Assembly: GCA_016647705.1 (NCBI GenBank)
Contig: CM028333.1
Span: forward strand, 16,241,743-16,305,742
From: Eucommia ulmoides
Taxonomy: Eukaryota; Streptophyta; Magnoliopsida; Garryales; Eucommiaceae
Direction of reading: 5' to 3'
Length of the DNA stretch: 64,000 nucleotides
Shown: one piece after another, positions 25,070 through 37,300 of the stretch
Numbering within the stretch: position 1 is the first letter of the stretch
How the letters are laid out: every line of letters begins with the position of its first letter
Position numbers and translations under genes: made by a program
Notes under the pieces: generated by a model
What the model was told of the DNA's origin: nothing
What the model saw: only the letters and a program-made list of their open reading frames with translations
The model's database searches: none

Positions 25070-25339
25070 GTAATTCCTCAATCATCGAACCCAACTTTCA
25101 TTTCGAATTCTAACAATTACAATTCGATCGTTGTTCCGGTCTGAATTTAGTTCAATTGTTTTCCCGCAATCTTTGCCCAATTTCATTACAATGATACTCT
25201 CTCTCGTATATCTTCCTATGTAGATGTCCGCATATATACATACACACAGACGAGCTTTCTTGTGTCTGTCTTTGTTTATACGGATACTGAAATATACTAA
25301 ATCTCGTTTTTTATCTGGAAAATTTTGGGCAGTGATATT

Positions 25340-28300
25340 ATGAGTATGAGCAATTCGGTGGGGCATAGCTTGTTGCATCGGACTTTGCTTGGAACGACGG
25401 TTTTAGAGCATCAAAGTAAATTAAATTCGCCTTGCAGTGCCGGGAACACTTTGTTCCAAGCTCAAGCGACTGTACAGATTCGGAAAACCTCGTCTTTATA
25501 TACTAACTATCGCGGCAAGAGATTTAACCTGTGGGGGAGAGGGAAATATCCCAATCGGACAGTTTCTGTTTTCCCGCAAGCTGTTTTAGCTACTGATCCG
25601 GCTTCTGAGGTATTTTATTACATCCTTAATTCATTTCTCGTACATAATTCAGATAAATTATGCATTGAATTGTGTTAATTATGTTATGAAGACAGAGACA
25701 CTTGTGTATTTCAAACGTAGCCATAAACATTTAACCAATTGTGCAGCTTAACAGAATGTGTTACGAGGTTCCAACTTAACATTCAAACAATTAGGGACAC
25801 AAATAAACGAGACTTTCTAAATTTAGCTCTCATGCCATGTAAGGAAATTTGAACTTAAAATCATATTGTGTATCGTATTAAGTGGAGTAACTTCTTTCAT
25901 ATATAGACTACTTTGGGTAACCTGACAAATTTGATGTGGGATTTCATATATACATTTATATATTTGTATATACAAATAATTGCTCAAGTTAGTATAGTTT
26001 GATGAATCCCACGTCGCTTGTGTTACTTGATCCTGAGCTATTTTTAGGACAAGCCTACTGAGCCTTTTGAGACTGAGTTAGCTCCAATGGATTTCTATAT
26101 GGTATCAGAGTTAGAACTCTTGTTTGATGTTGGGTGCTTTGAATCCCACATTGATGTTGGACCCCCCAATATTTGTTCCCAGTAGTTTGTCAAAAAGTCC
26201 ACCCTACGCATGTGGGGGCGTGTTGAATCCCACATTGATGTTGGGCCCTTCTCCCGATATCCGTTTGCGGTGGTTTGTCAAAGTCCATCCTATGCGTAAG
26301 GGGGGCGTGTTGAATCCCAGATCGCTTGTGTTACGTCATCCTGAGCAATATATAGAACCTAGGGCAATACTCATCTTAAAAGACGTCTTTTGAGAGTAAG
26401 TTAGGCCCATTGGGTTCCTAGTTGAATTATGTTGTTTTATAACTTACATTCCTGAAGATATGACATTGAGCATAGAACTACTGAACTTGGTGACATGATT
26501 TCTCAGCGTAAGATTGATAGATAATGTGTGCGCACATAAGTTTGCATGGGAGAAACAAGGGGCCTCTTGCAATTCTAGCTTCTGATGATGCTATTGTTCA
26601 ACCCAGGCCGTTGATAACAACTTTGATTTGTACTCAAGTTGATTTACAATTTCATCTTATGTTTATTGATAGTCTTATTCTTAACGCTTTGTGAAAGATA
26701 ATTTTTTGGCTCCGCCACTTTGATGCAGTCAGGCAGGCATGGTCTTAGCTTTCTTAAGGTTAGGAAGTTGCAACTTAAAATCATATGGTGTTAAGTGGAG
26801 TAACTCCTTTCATATATAGACTACTTTGGGAAGCCTGATAAATTCGATGTGGGATTCTAACACCCACCTTTACGTGCAATTTCGCCTTGCACGTGATGCA
26901 ACCAAGCAATAGAAGAGACGACAAACATTCAAACAATCGGGGACAAACAAACGAGACTTCCCAAACCTAGCTACAAATAAAGTCTCATTATTGAAACAGT
27001 GGTAGAAAAATAATGGCTGATATAAGAAACATCATTAATCCTACAAATTTTAGATGTTTGACGGTTTAAGCATCTATGAGGTATATAATTTATTTGTTTC
27101 TTATTTTTATTTTTGGCTTTGGATCAGCTCGCAGGAAAGTACAACCTCGACGGAAATTCTGAAATGCAGGTAGCTATATTTAAGGTTTTATGTAGACCTA
27201 GATGACCCAAGATACCTAAGATTGTAGGTCATGAATTTTTGGTATTTTATTCATTACACAAGCATTGCATATGCAAATTGGCAGGTCAATGTTAGGGGTC
27301 CTACTCCAGGATCTACATCACAAGTAGATATTGAGGTCACAAATAGTAGTGACGGTCTATTTCTACACTGGGGTGCAATAAGAGCTAGACCAGAGTAAGT
27401 TCAATTGTAATGTTAATTATTTATTAACCTTAATGTCTTCATATATTCCATACTGTTGAATCCCAAATCTTTTGTATTACTCGATCCTGAGCTATAAGTC
27501 TTGGACAATCATCATCTTACATGACGTTTTTTGAGAGTGAGTTAGATCCCATTGGATTTCTATATGGTATCAGAGGTAGGACTCTTATCTGATGTTGGGT
27601 ATGTTGAATACCACATCGATGTTGGGCCTCCCAATATCCGTTAGCAGTGGTTTGTCAAAAAGTCTACTCTGTGCGTGAGGGAGTGTGTTTAATCCCACAT
27701 CAATGTTGGGTTCTTCCCCCGATATCCGTTCGTGGTTTGTCAAAAGTCCACCCTGTGCGTGAGAGTGCGTGTTGAATCTCACATCGTCTGTATTATTCAA
27801 TCCTAAGCTATATATAAAGCCTTGGGCAATCCTCATCTTACAAGACGTCTTTTGAGAGTTAGTTAAGCCCCATTGGATTTTTACACATATTGTTGGCATC
27901 ATTATCTTGTTTCCTTGTACATTGTCAGCCAGTGGGAGTTTCCTACTCGTCGCCCAGATGGATCTAAAGTGTACAAGAACAGAGCACTTCGAACTCCATT
28001 TGTTAAGGTAAGTTCCAGAAACTGATACAGAAAATATGGAACGTTTTGAACTGTTACACTTAATTTTATTTAAGAGATAATTCATTGTTTTCCATATTCA
28101 GTCTGGTTCCAATTCATTCCTGAGATTAGAGATAGATGATCCTGCAATACAAGCCATTGAGTTTCTTATATATGATGAAGCCCATAATAAATGGTAAAGT
28201 CTCATTTTGTTGGCAAGCTTAAGAATAATGGTGTCTTTACTTGCTCTTGTTCATTTTCTTCATCTTTTTCTTTTGTTGGCAGGTTCAAGAATAATGGTGA

Positions 28301-31300
28301 GAACTTCCATGTTAAGTTGCCTTCACGAGCTAAGGGAGTTCCAAATGTTTCAGTGCCTGAAGATCTTGTACAGATTCAAGCATATCTGAGGTGGGAGAGT
28401 AAGGGTAAACAAATGTATACTCCTGAGCAAGAGAAGGCAAGTGATTGATGTTATTGTATCCCACGTCACATGTGTTACCTGATCCTGAGCTATATATAAA
28501 ACCAAGGGCAATCCTTCTCTTAGCGTCTTTTGAGAGTGAGTTAGACTCATAGGTTTTCTACATGGTATCAAAACAAGTCTTTTGTCTAATGTTGGACATG
28601 TTGAATTCCACATCAATGTTGAGGTCCTTGATATCCGTTTGCAGTGGTTTGTCAAAGTCTACCCTGCGCGTGAGAAGGCGTGTTGAATCTCACATTGATG
28701 TTGGACCTCCGTTATCCATTTGTAGTGGTTTGTTAAAGTTTATCCTGCGCGTGAGGGGGTATATTGAATCCCACATCACTTGTGTTACCTGATCAGCTGA
28801 TCCTAAGATATATATAAAACCAAGGACAATCCTCCTCTTACAAGGTGTCTTTTGAGAGTGAGTTAGGCCCATTGGTTTTTTGCAGATGTTGTTTCATTAT
28901 ATGAATCTTTACAAATGGTTTAGTCGGACAATTCTTTGTTTTTCTCTCTCTCTGTCTCTTCCTTCTTTGTGGGGGTGGGTCAAGATATTTATCATTCGGG
29001 TTCTTTGTGTGGTGAACTATTTTCATGTGTATGCGTTTTCTTCAACTACTCATTATAAATGGTTTTACTTTTCATAGAAAGAATACGAAGCTGCTCGAAC
29101 TGAGTTATTGGAGGAAGTAGCAAGGGGTGCTTCCATAGAGGACATTCGAGCAAGGCTAGCAAATAAATATGACAAAAGTGAGAGTAAGGAGTCGGTTCAT
29201 GTTGAAACAAAGGGCAAAATACCTGACGATCTTGTGCAGATACAAGCTTATATACGATGGGAGAGAGCAGGAAAACCTAACTATTCTCCTGATGAACAAC
29301 TTGTAAACCTCTAGTCTTGTGCTGTGTTCATTGATTTGGATCACTTATGGAATATGAGTAGATATTGAACAATTACCTTGCATTGAATAAGTATATATGT
29401 ATATCTTGTGAGCAGAAAGAATTTGAAGAAGCGAGAAAAGAGTTGCAAACGGAACTAGAAAAAGGTTCTTCACTTGATGAGATACGGAAGAAGATTGCAA
29501 AAGGAGAAATAAAAACTAAGGTCGCCCAGCAGCTTCAAAAGAAACGTTACTTTTATGTTGAAAGAATTCAGCGGAAGAATAGGGACTTAGGGCAACTTCT
29601 CAATAAGTATGTTTCCAAACCGTTAGAGCAAACTGTCTCAACCAAACCGCAAGCTTTGTCTACAATTCAAAGTTTTGCCAAGGCAAGGGAAGAACATGAT
29701 GGCAGTCCTGTCTTGAAAAAGAACATTTTTAAACTCGCTGATAAGGAACTGCTGGTAAGATGATAATGTGCAATCGATGTTCCTTTAGAAAAATCTTAAC
29801 TTTTAGCCATAAATCTAAATTTCTAATCTCTCGCCTCTACATTTGAAATTGAAGGTGCTTGTAACAAAGCCTTCTGGCAAGTCAAAAGTATACTTGGCTA
29901 CAGATTTCGAGGAGCCACTTATCCTTCACTGGGCTTTAGCAAAAAGACAAGGGGAGTGGCTGGTGAGATACTATAATTTATCAATCATGATGTGAACTTC
30001 ACGTCTTGCCTGTTATTTTTGTTAGAAGTTAATATTCTTCTTGCAGCATTTGTTTTATACTTGTAGAAATTAATAACGAATATTTTTGGATGTTTCCCAG
30101 GCCCCACCTCCAAGTGTAGTGCCACCTGGTTCAGTTATTCTGGAAAATGCCATTGAAACGCAATTTTCGAGCAGTTCTGTCGATCCAAATTACAAGGTGT
30201 GCGGAGAGAATTGTATTTGTTGCATCACTTCTAGTTCATATTAGTCTATATTAATGTTGGTGGAATGCAATCTCATATTCTTTAGTTGAATTTTCAGGTC
30301 CAGTCCTTAGAGATAGAAATTGGAGATGAAGGATTTGTGGGCATACCATTTGTTCTTTTATCCGGTGGAAATTGGTTAAAGAATAAAGGTTCTGACTTTT
30401 ATGCTGAATTAGTGGGATCTAAACAGGTCCAAAAGGTTGTTCTCTATCTACAATTTGAAGTAAATTTCTTGTTAAGTGTAGTTTGTTCTCTCTTTTGCAT
30501 TCTTTAGTTCGTCGTTATCTAGTTTAGTTTTCAGTCATAATGGCTAGACCCCTTTTCCTCTTAAAAGGCTGCTGGCGATGGCAAGGGCTCTGCAAAAGCT
30601 TTGCTAGACAAAATAGCAGATTTGGAAAGTGAGGCACAGAAGTCATTTATGCACCGGTCAGTCATGTCTTGGGAATTGTGTGTGCGCGCGCGCATGCATG
30701 TGGTTTGGGGTGGTGGTGGTGGTAATTACACTAATTCTTTGTTTATTAATAAATCATGTTCTTCTTCTTCTTGTCAGATTTAATATTGCTGCAGACCTGA
30801 TGGAAGAAGCCAAAGATGCTGGTGAATTGGGTCTTGCGGGAATCCTTGTGTGGATGAGGTTTATGGCTACAAGGCAACTGATATGGAACAAAAACTACAA
30901 TGTGAAGCCGCGGTATTAGCTCTCATTAGATTACTTCCATATGCATATGTGTTGAATCCCACATCGCTTGTGTTACCTGATCATGAGTTGTATATAAAGC
31001 CGAGGACAATCTTCCTTTTACAAGGCGTCTTTTGAGAGTGAGTGAGGCCCATTGAGTTTTTACATAGTATCAGAGCCATACCTCTTGTCTGATATTGGGT
31101 GTGTTGAATCCCATATCGATGTTGGGCCCCCCGATATCCGTTCGCAGTGGTTTGTCCAGAAAAAAAAAAAAAGTTCACCTTGCACGTGAGGGGGTGTGTT
31201 GAATCCCACATCGATGTTGGACCCTTTCCCTGATATCTGTTCGCAATGGTTTGTCGAAAGTTCACTCTGTGAATGAGGGGGCGTGTCGAATCCCACATCG

Positions 31301-34300
31301 CTTGTGTTACATGATCCTGAGCTATATGTAAAGCTGTTGAATCCCACATCGCCTGTGTTAACTGATCTTGAGCTATATATAAAGCCAAGGGCAATCCTCC
31401 TCTTATAAGGCGTCTTTTTAGAGTGAGTTAGGCCCTTTGGATTTTCTACATGGTATCAGAGCCAAACTTTTGTTTGATGTTGGGCGTGTTAAATCCCACA
31501 TCAATGATGGGCCCCCCAATATCTGTTCGCAGTGGTTTGTCAAAGTCCACTTTGCGCGTGGGGGGCGTGTTGAATCCCACATCGCTTGTGTTAACTGATC
31601 CTGAGCTATATATAAAGCCAAGGGCAATTCTTCTCTTACAAGGCATCTTTTGAGAGTGAGTTAGGCCCATTGAGTTTCTACAATATGTAAAGACTAGTCT
31701 TTCCTTTTGGCTCCCACAACTTTTGAACAGTTAATTTTTCTTGTTTTCATAAATTAATCTTTTAACTTGTCAACATTTTTTTGTTGAAGCATCAGTAATT
31801 GATTTTACTCTCATCTGTGTTTGAGCAAGTTGTAACCATTTCTTTGTGGAGTCATTCTCTAAATTGGTTGTGTATGTTTTGCCTATTCTGGTGCAGTGAG
31901 ATAAGCAGAGCTCAGGATAGGCTCACAGACATGCTCCAAAATGTTTATAGAAGTAACCCACAGCATCGTGAAATTTTGAGAATGATCATGTCAACTGTTG
32001 GTCGTGGAGGTGAAGGTGATGTTGGACAGCGAATCAGAGATGAGATTCTAGTTGTTCAGGTGAGATCCAGAATCCATCATTTTCTGTTGAAATATGATAT
32101 TTAAGCATTTATTTTTATTTTTGGTATCGTTACTGTAGGGCTTTATTAGCTCGTTTATTCCGGTGATATCCTTCCTAATTTAGTCTGCTTCTGTGACTAT
32201 ATAATTAGGGGAATAAAACTCATTCTGTATGTCCTATATCATATTTTTTTCCATTTTCTTATATTTTTCGTATATGACTTTTGCATAAAAATCTGCTGTT
32301 GATTGCAGAGAAATAATGAATGCAAAGGTGGAATGATGGAGGAATGGCATCAGAAGCTTCATAATAACACGAGCCCAGATGATGTTGTGATATGTCAGGT
32401 ATTGAAAAGGCCGAATATGTGTTGACCTTGTTTATTTATTTCTAAATTCTCGCTTAAATTTTCCTTTACAGGCTCTAATTGATTATATAAAAAATGACTT
32501 TGACATCGGCGTTTATTGGAAAACCCTAAACGAGAACGGAATAAACAAAGAACGTCTTTTAAGTTATGATCGCGGCATCCATTCTGAGCCAAATTTCAGG
32601 AGAGATCAGAAGGATGGTCTTTTGCGTGACCTTGGGAATTACATGAGAACATTGAAGGTTGGTGCTATACAATATCCTCCTCACTTTTCACCTTTTATTG
32701 AATTTGCGTATGTTTTTATATTTCCGACAAATGATGTGCAGGCTGTTCATTCTGGTGCGGATCTTGAGTCTGCAGTTACAAACTGCATGGGCTACAAAGC
32801 TGAGGTAACATCAATAAATATGGTGCTTTGCCTAAACTTGAAGTCTTTAATTACTCATTAACCGGGAAAAGTTCTAATTGTATTCAGGGACAAGGCTTTA
32901 TGGTTGGGGTGAATATAAATCCTGTGTCAGGGTTGCCGTCTGGATATCCGGTAAATTTTCGTGGTTGTAATCTAGAAGCATCCATTTAAACAAATTTTGT
33001 GTTTGAAAATATTGTTTCGTATATACTAATAAATACTCTAAGCAGGATTTGCTTCGGTTTGTGTTGAAACATGTTGAAGATAGGAATGTGGAACCCCTTC
33101 TTGAGGTATTTGAAGGTTTCCTTAGATTGCATATGATAAGGAATTTGATAAATTCATGAATATAGAACTAATGGGATTTTATAAATTGCAAATTTGTTGT
33201 TTGGGTATTTTTTTAAACATGCATTTTTATTTATGTAATTTTACCTCGAGATGAATGGGCATACCTCATTTGGAGACACCTCTTTAAGAGGTGTTTGGAT
33301 GTGTCATTTTACCCACCTTAAATCCCATTTCGAAATTCCAAGTAATTTTTATAACTTCCTATAGCCAAACAAGTAATTTTAACTTATGAGTTTCAAAAAT
33401 TTCTTATCAAAATCAAATTCTTTCCCAAAAACAACGTTTCCTATTCCATCTCAACTATCTTTCTGTTCTTTGTTTGCTTCACAATCTACCTTGTAATTTT
33501 TTTGGGGGGTCAATAAATAATAAAATAAATTCTTGTGTTCAGGGATTGCTAGAGGCTCGTCAGGAGCTTAGGCCGTTGCTTTCTGGCCACAGTGACCGTC
33601 TTAAGGATCTTCTATTTTTGGACATTGCCCTTGATTCTACTGTAAGAACAGCCATTGAGAGGGGATATGAGGAGTTGGCTGGTGCTAAACCTGAGGTATA
33701 TTTTTTTCGCTACAATTCTGCATTAAGTTTGCAGTTCCTTTTAGCATTTTTATGCTAAAATGCCATACTCATCAACCCGTCCATGTATTTTGCAGAAAAT
33801 TATGTACTTCATTACTCTAGTTCTTGAAAACTTAGTCCTTTCGTCGGATGATAATGAGGATCCTATCTATTGCTTGAAGGTAATAATGACTATTGAATTA
33901 TTTCAGACCCATTTGATTACTGTTTTTCTTCCCTGATTTGTGTTCCCGCTCCCAAAATTTTGAGATTAATATATAGAAACGCGTTTGGTAAACATATTTC
34001 TGTTCCAAAAAATTTGGGAGTAATTTGGGACTATTTTTTGAATTTCTTGAAAATTTGAGAAACAAAAAAATGTTGATTCTTATTCACTCTCACAAAACTA
34101 TTCCCACAACCACACCTGCCGGCTACCACCACTGCACCCACCAGCTACCATACATTTAAAGAAAAAAAAGAACAAATGTTGCAACCAAACCTGTTTCTTG
34201 CTTTTGTTCTCATAAATTAAAAGAAACAATTTCAGTATAATCGTCGTTATCAAATATTTTTCTATTTCTGGAATACTCCTGAACAGAAACAAAATTTCTA

Positions 34301-37300
34301 TCACATCCGCTCCCATCTCAGTTTATTGGAAGTAGAAATAGAAAAACCGAAACACCAACCAAACACCACCTTAAGTTCTTGCTTGTTCTTAAGAAGGAAA
34401 CCGATAACAACACTTAACTATATTAAATAGGTCAACATCGTCTATGGTAGTCTAATAGTTTTTAAATGAATGATGTATAATGTAGCGCAGTGTTTATTTC
34501 ATGCAAAATTTGATTTTTGTCAACTCGTCTTACTAAATATAAATTTGAATCACCACTACTCTTGATTGACATTTGATGAATCAAAACTCCAAAACAATTA
34601 CCATACTCGTGACATTTTTTGAGAAGAAAATAACCAATATGTAAGAGACCACTATTTGGCTTACTTATATTAGTTAATGGATATAAAAAGGATTGTTCAT
34701 TTATTTATTTTTAAATTTGAGTTGGCTGCTGAGTGTGCTCAATTATTTTTTTGGTTGGACTTTAACAATCTAATTTCTCTTTCTTACTAAGGGATGGAAT
34801 CAAGCCCTGAGCATGTTAAAGAGTGGACAAAATGACTGGGCATTGTTTGCTAAATCTATCCTTGACAGAACCCGTCTTTCCCTCACGACCAAAGCAGAGA
34901 GGTATCAAGAGCTATTGCAGCCATCTGCAGAGTACCTTGGATCACGACTTGGAGTTGACCCGGGGGCTGTATGCCACTTCTCTTTTAAGCTAAATATTAC
35001 TTTTTCCCTAGAAATATCTTGATGAACCACTCTAATTACAACATGCAGGTGAGCATATTCACTGAAGAAATTATTCGTGCGGGATCTGCTGCTTCGTTAT
35101 CGATACTTCTTAATCGACTTGACCCTATCCTTCGGCAGACTGCTCATTTGGGAAGGTTTATAAGATTTTTCACCGAAACTCAAATATCATTTGCTTATTT
35201 ATTTTTTTTTTTAAGTTTGTTTATGATATTTACATTATATAACAATTATCGTGGCCAAAACTTGAAAGAGCTTAGGGGTAGTTTGTGTAGGCTTTTGCTA
35301 AATATTAGGAGGAAAAAAAAGATTACAGTTTTCAATTTAATTTGCATTGAAAATCAGATGATCACTTAATGCATCTCTGTCTGGCTGAAACAGTTGGCAG
35401 GTTATCAGTCCTGTTGAAGCTGTTGGATATGTTGTTGTCGTGGATGAGTTGCTTTCAGTTCAGAATAAATCTTATGAGCAGCCGACAATTTTGGTGGCAA
35501 AATCTGTTAAGGGAGAGGAAGAAATTCCTGATGGTGCCGTTGCTGTCCTGACACCTGACATGCCAGATGTCCTATCTCATGTCTCCGTTCGTGCAAGAAA
35601 TAGCAAGGTAAGTCATTTTATATAACTTAAGGCACCTTTTGATAACACTTTTCGCAGGTACTTTTTTGTTTTTCAGCAAAGTAATTAAAAATAGAAAGTA
35701 AAAGCATTTTTTTTAATAGCAAAAAATAGTTGTTTTTCATTTTTTATTTTAAGAGATTGATGACTAGGACCTCTCTATCTGAATTTTCTCTACCTTTCTA
35801 CGAAATTCTTTTGAGATTAAAGGATCATTTATATGGATAACACCAAGATATCATTTGTATGTTATCAAACGTACTTTTGATTTGTGTTTTCGTTTTTAAG
35901 TAAAAGTACCTTTTTGTTCAATTAATTTTTAATATTATAAAGTTACTTTAGAAAAAGCAATAATACCAAACGATGCCCAAGGTACCTGCATTTTCTATAA
36001 GAGAGATTGAATTAAGCCATTGTGTTTTATTGACATTTGAGGCGATTTTTCCATCTTTTCAGGTTTGCTTTGCTACGTGCTTTGATCCCAATATTTTAGA
36101 CGATATCCAAAAGAAGGAAGGGAAATTGTTGAGCCTAAAACCAACGTCTGCAGATGTCGTTTATGGGTAATTCAACTTGTCCTATTATATGCATAAGGAG
36201 GCTGTTTTCTCTGCTGGTAACTCTATTAGAAGTGAAATTGAATGCTGCTTACCTTTCTGCATTTTAATCTTAGTGAGGTGAGAGAAGGTGATCTAAGAGG
36301 TTCAACGAATTCAAAAGAAATTGGTCCTTCGACGCCTCTTACTTTGGTCAGAAAGCAGTTTGCTAGTAGATATGCCATATCTTCTGAAGAATTCACAAGT
36401 GAAATGGTTAGCCTTGAGAACATCTGCTTGTTCACGTTGATTCTCAGGAGTGCTGTACAAACTGATTCTTTTTACTTGGTTTAATGTACATGATTGTGTC
36501 TTTCCTAGGTTGGAGCTAAATCACGTAATATTGCATATCTAAAAGGAAAAGTTCCATCATGGGTCGGGATTCCTACTTCAGTTGCGCTACCATTTGGAGT
36601 TTTTGAGAAAGTTCTGTCGGACAAGCTGAATAAGGTTTTCTTACCATTTCAAAAGCTTACAGTTTGTTACATATTTTGAAGGATTTATGGGCCATGGTTC
36701 TTTCTCTTGCCCTGAAAGGCATATTGATCTCGATTTTAATCCAATAGCACCGGTGAAGCTTAAGTATCTGTGCACTAATAGAAAGATATACTTGAAAACA
36801 CGTTTAAATGTATTTTGTTAAAAGGTAAAAGAAAGTTAAGACCATATTTTGTTGAACCATGTTTCTAAAAGTAGGAAAAATATAGCCGAGGGTTTCTAGA
36901 TCATTTGTTAATGAAGGATGGTCGTGGGCCTTTCTCAACCGCAAAAGTTAGTTCATGAGGTGAGCTTTTTCCTTACTCTTATAATTTGACAATCAGCCCC
37001 TTCGACATCCGATATGAGATAAACCCAACAGTCTTTCCCTCATACATTGGGCTTTTGGTCGGCTAACTATCGACTAATCTCTTTCTTTGTGGCTAATGCG
37101 TTAGAGTTATAACTTGGGCTCTGATACCAGTGTAAGATGTTCTTAAGCCTCTCTCAACCCCAAAGGTTAATTCATGAATTGAGACTTTCCCTCACACTTA
37201 TAACTTGACCACTAGCCCCATATGGGATAAACCCAACCCAAGGAACATTTGATGAACATATAAAGAAGGTTGTGTTAGGCCCTAGGTTCTAGAAGGGAGG

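Noticed and set aside
30675-30725. TG/CG alternating run in GWD1 intron 12 as a Z-DNA regulatory site
   Set aside because: Short, simple-sequence and intronic; nothing beyond composition supports a function.
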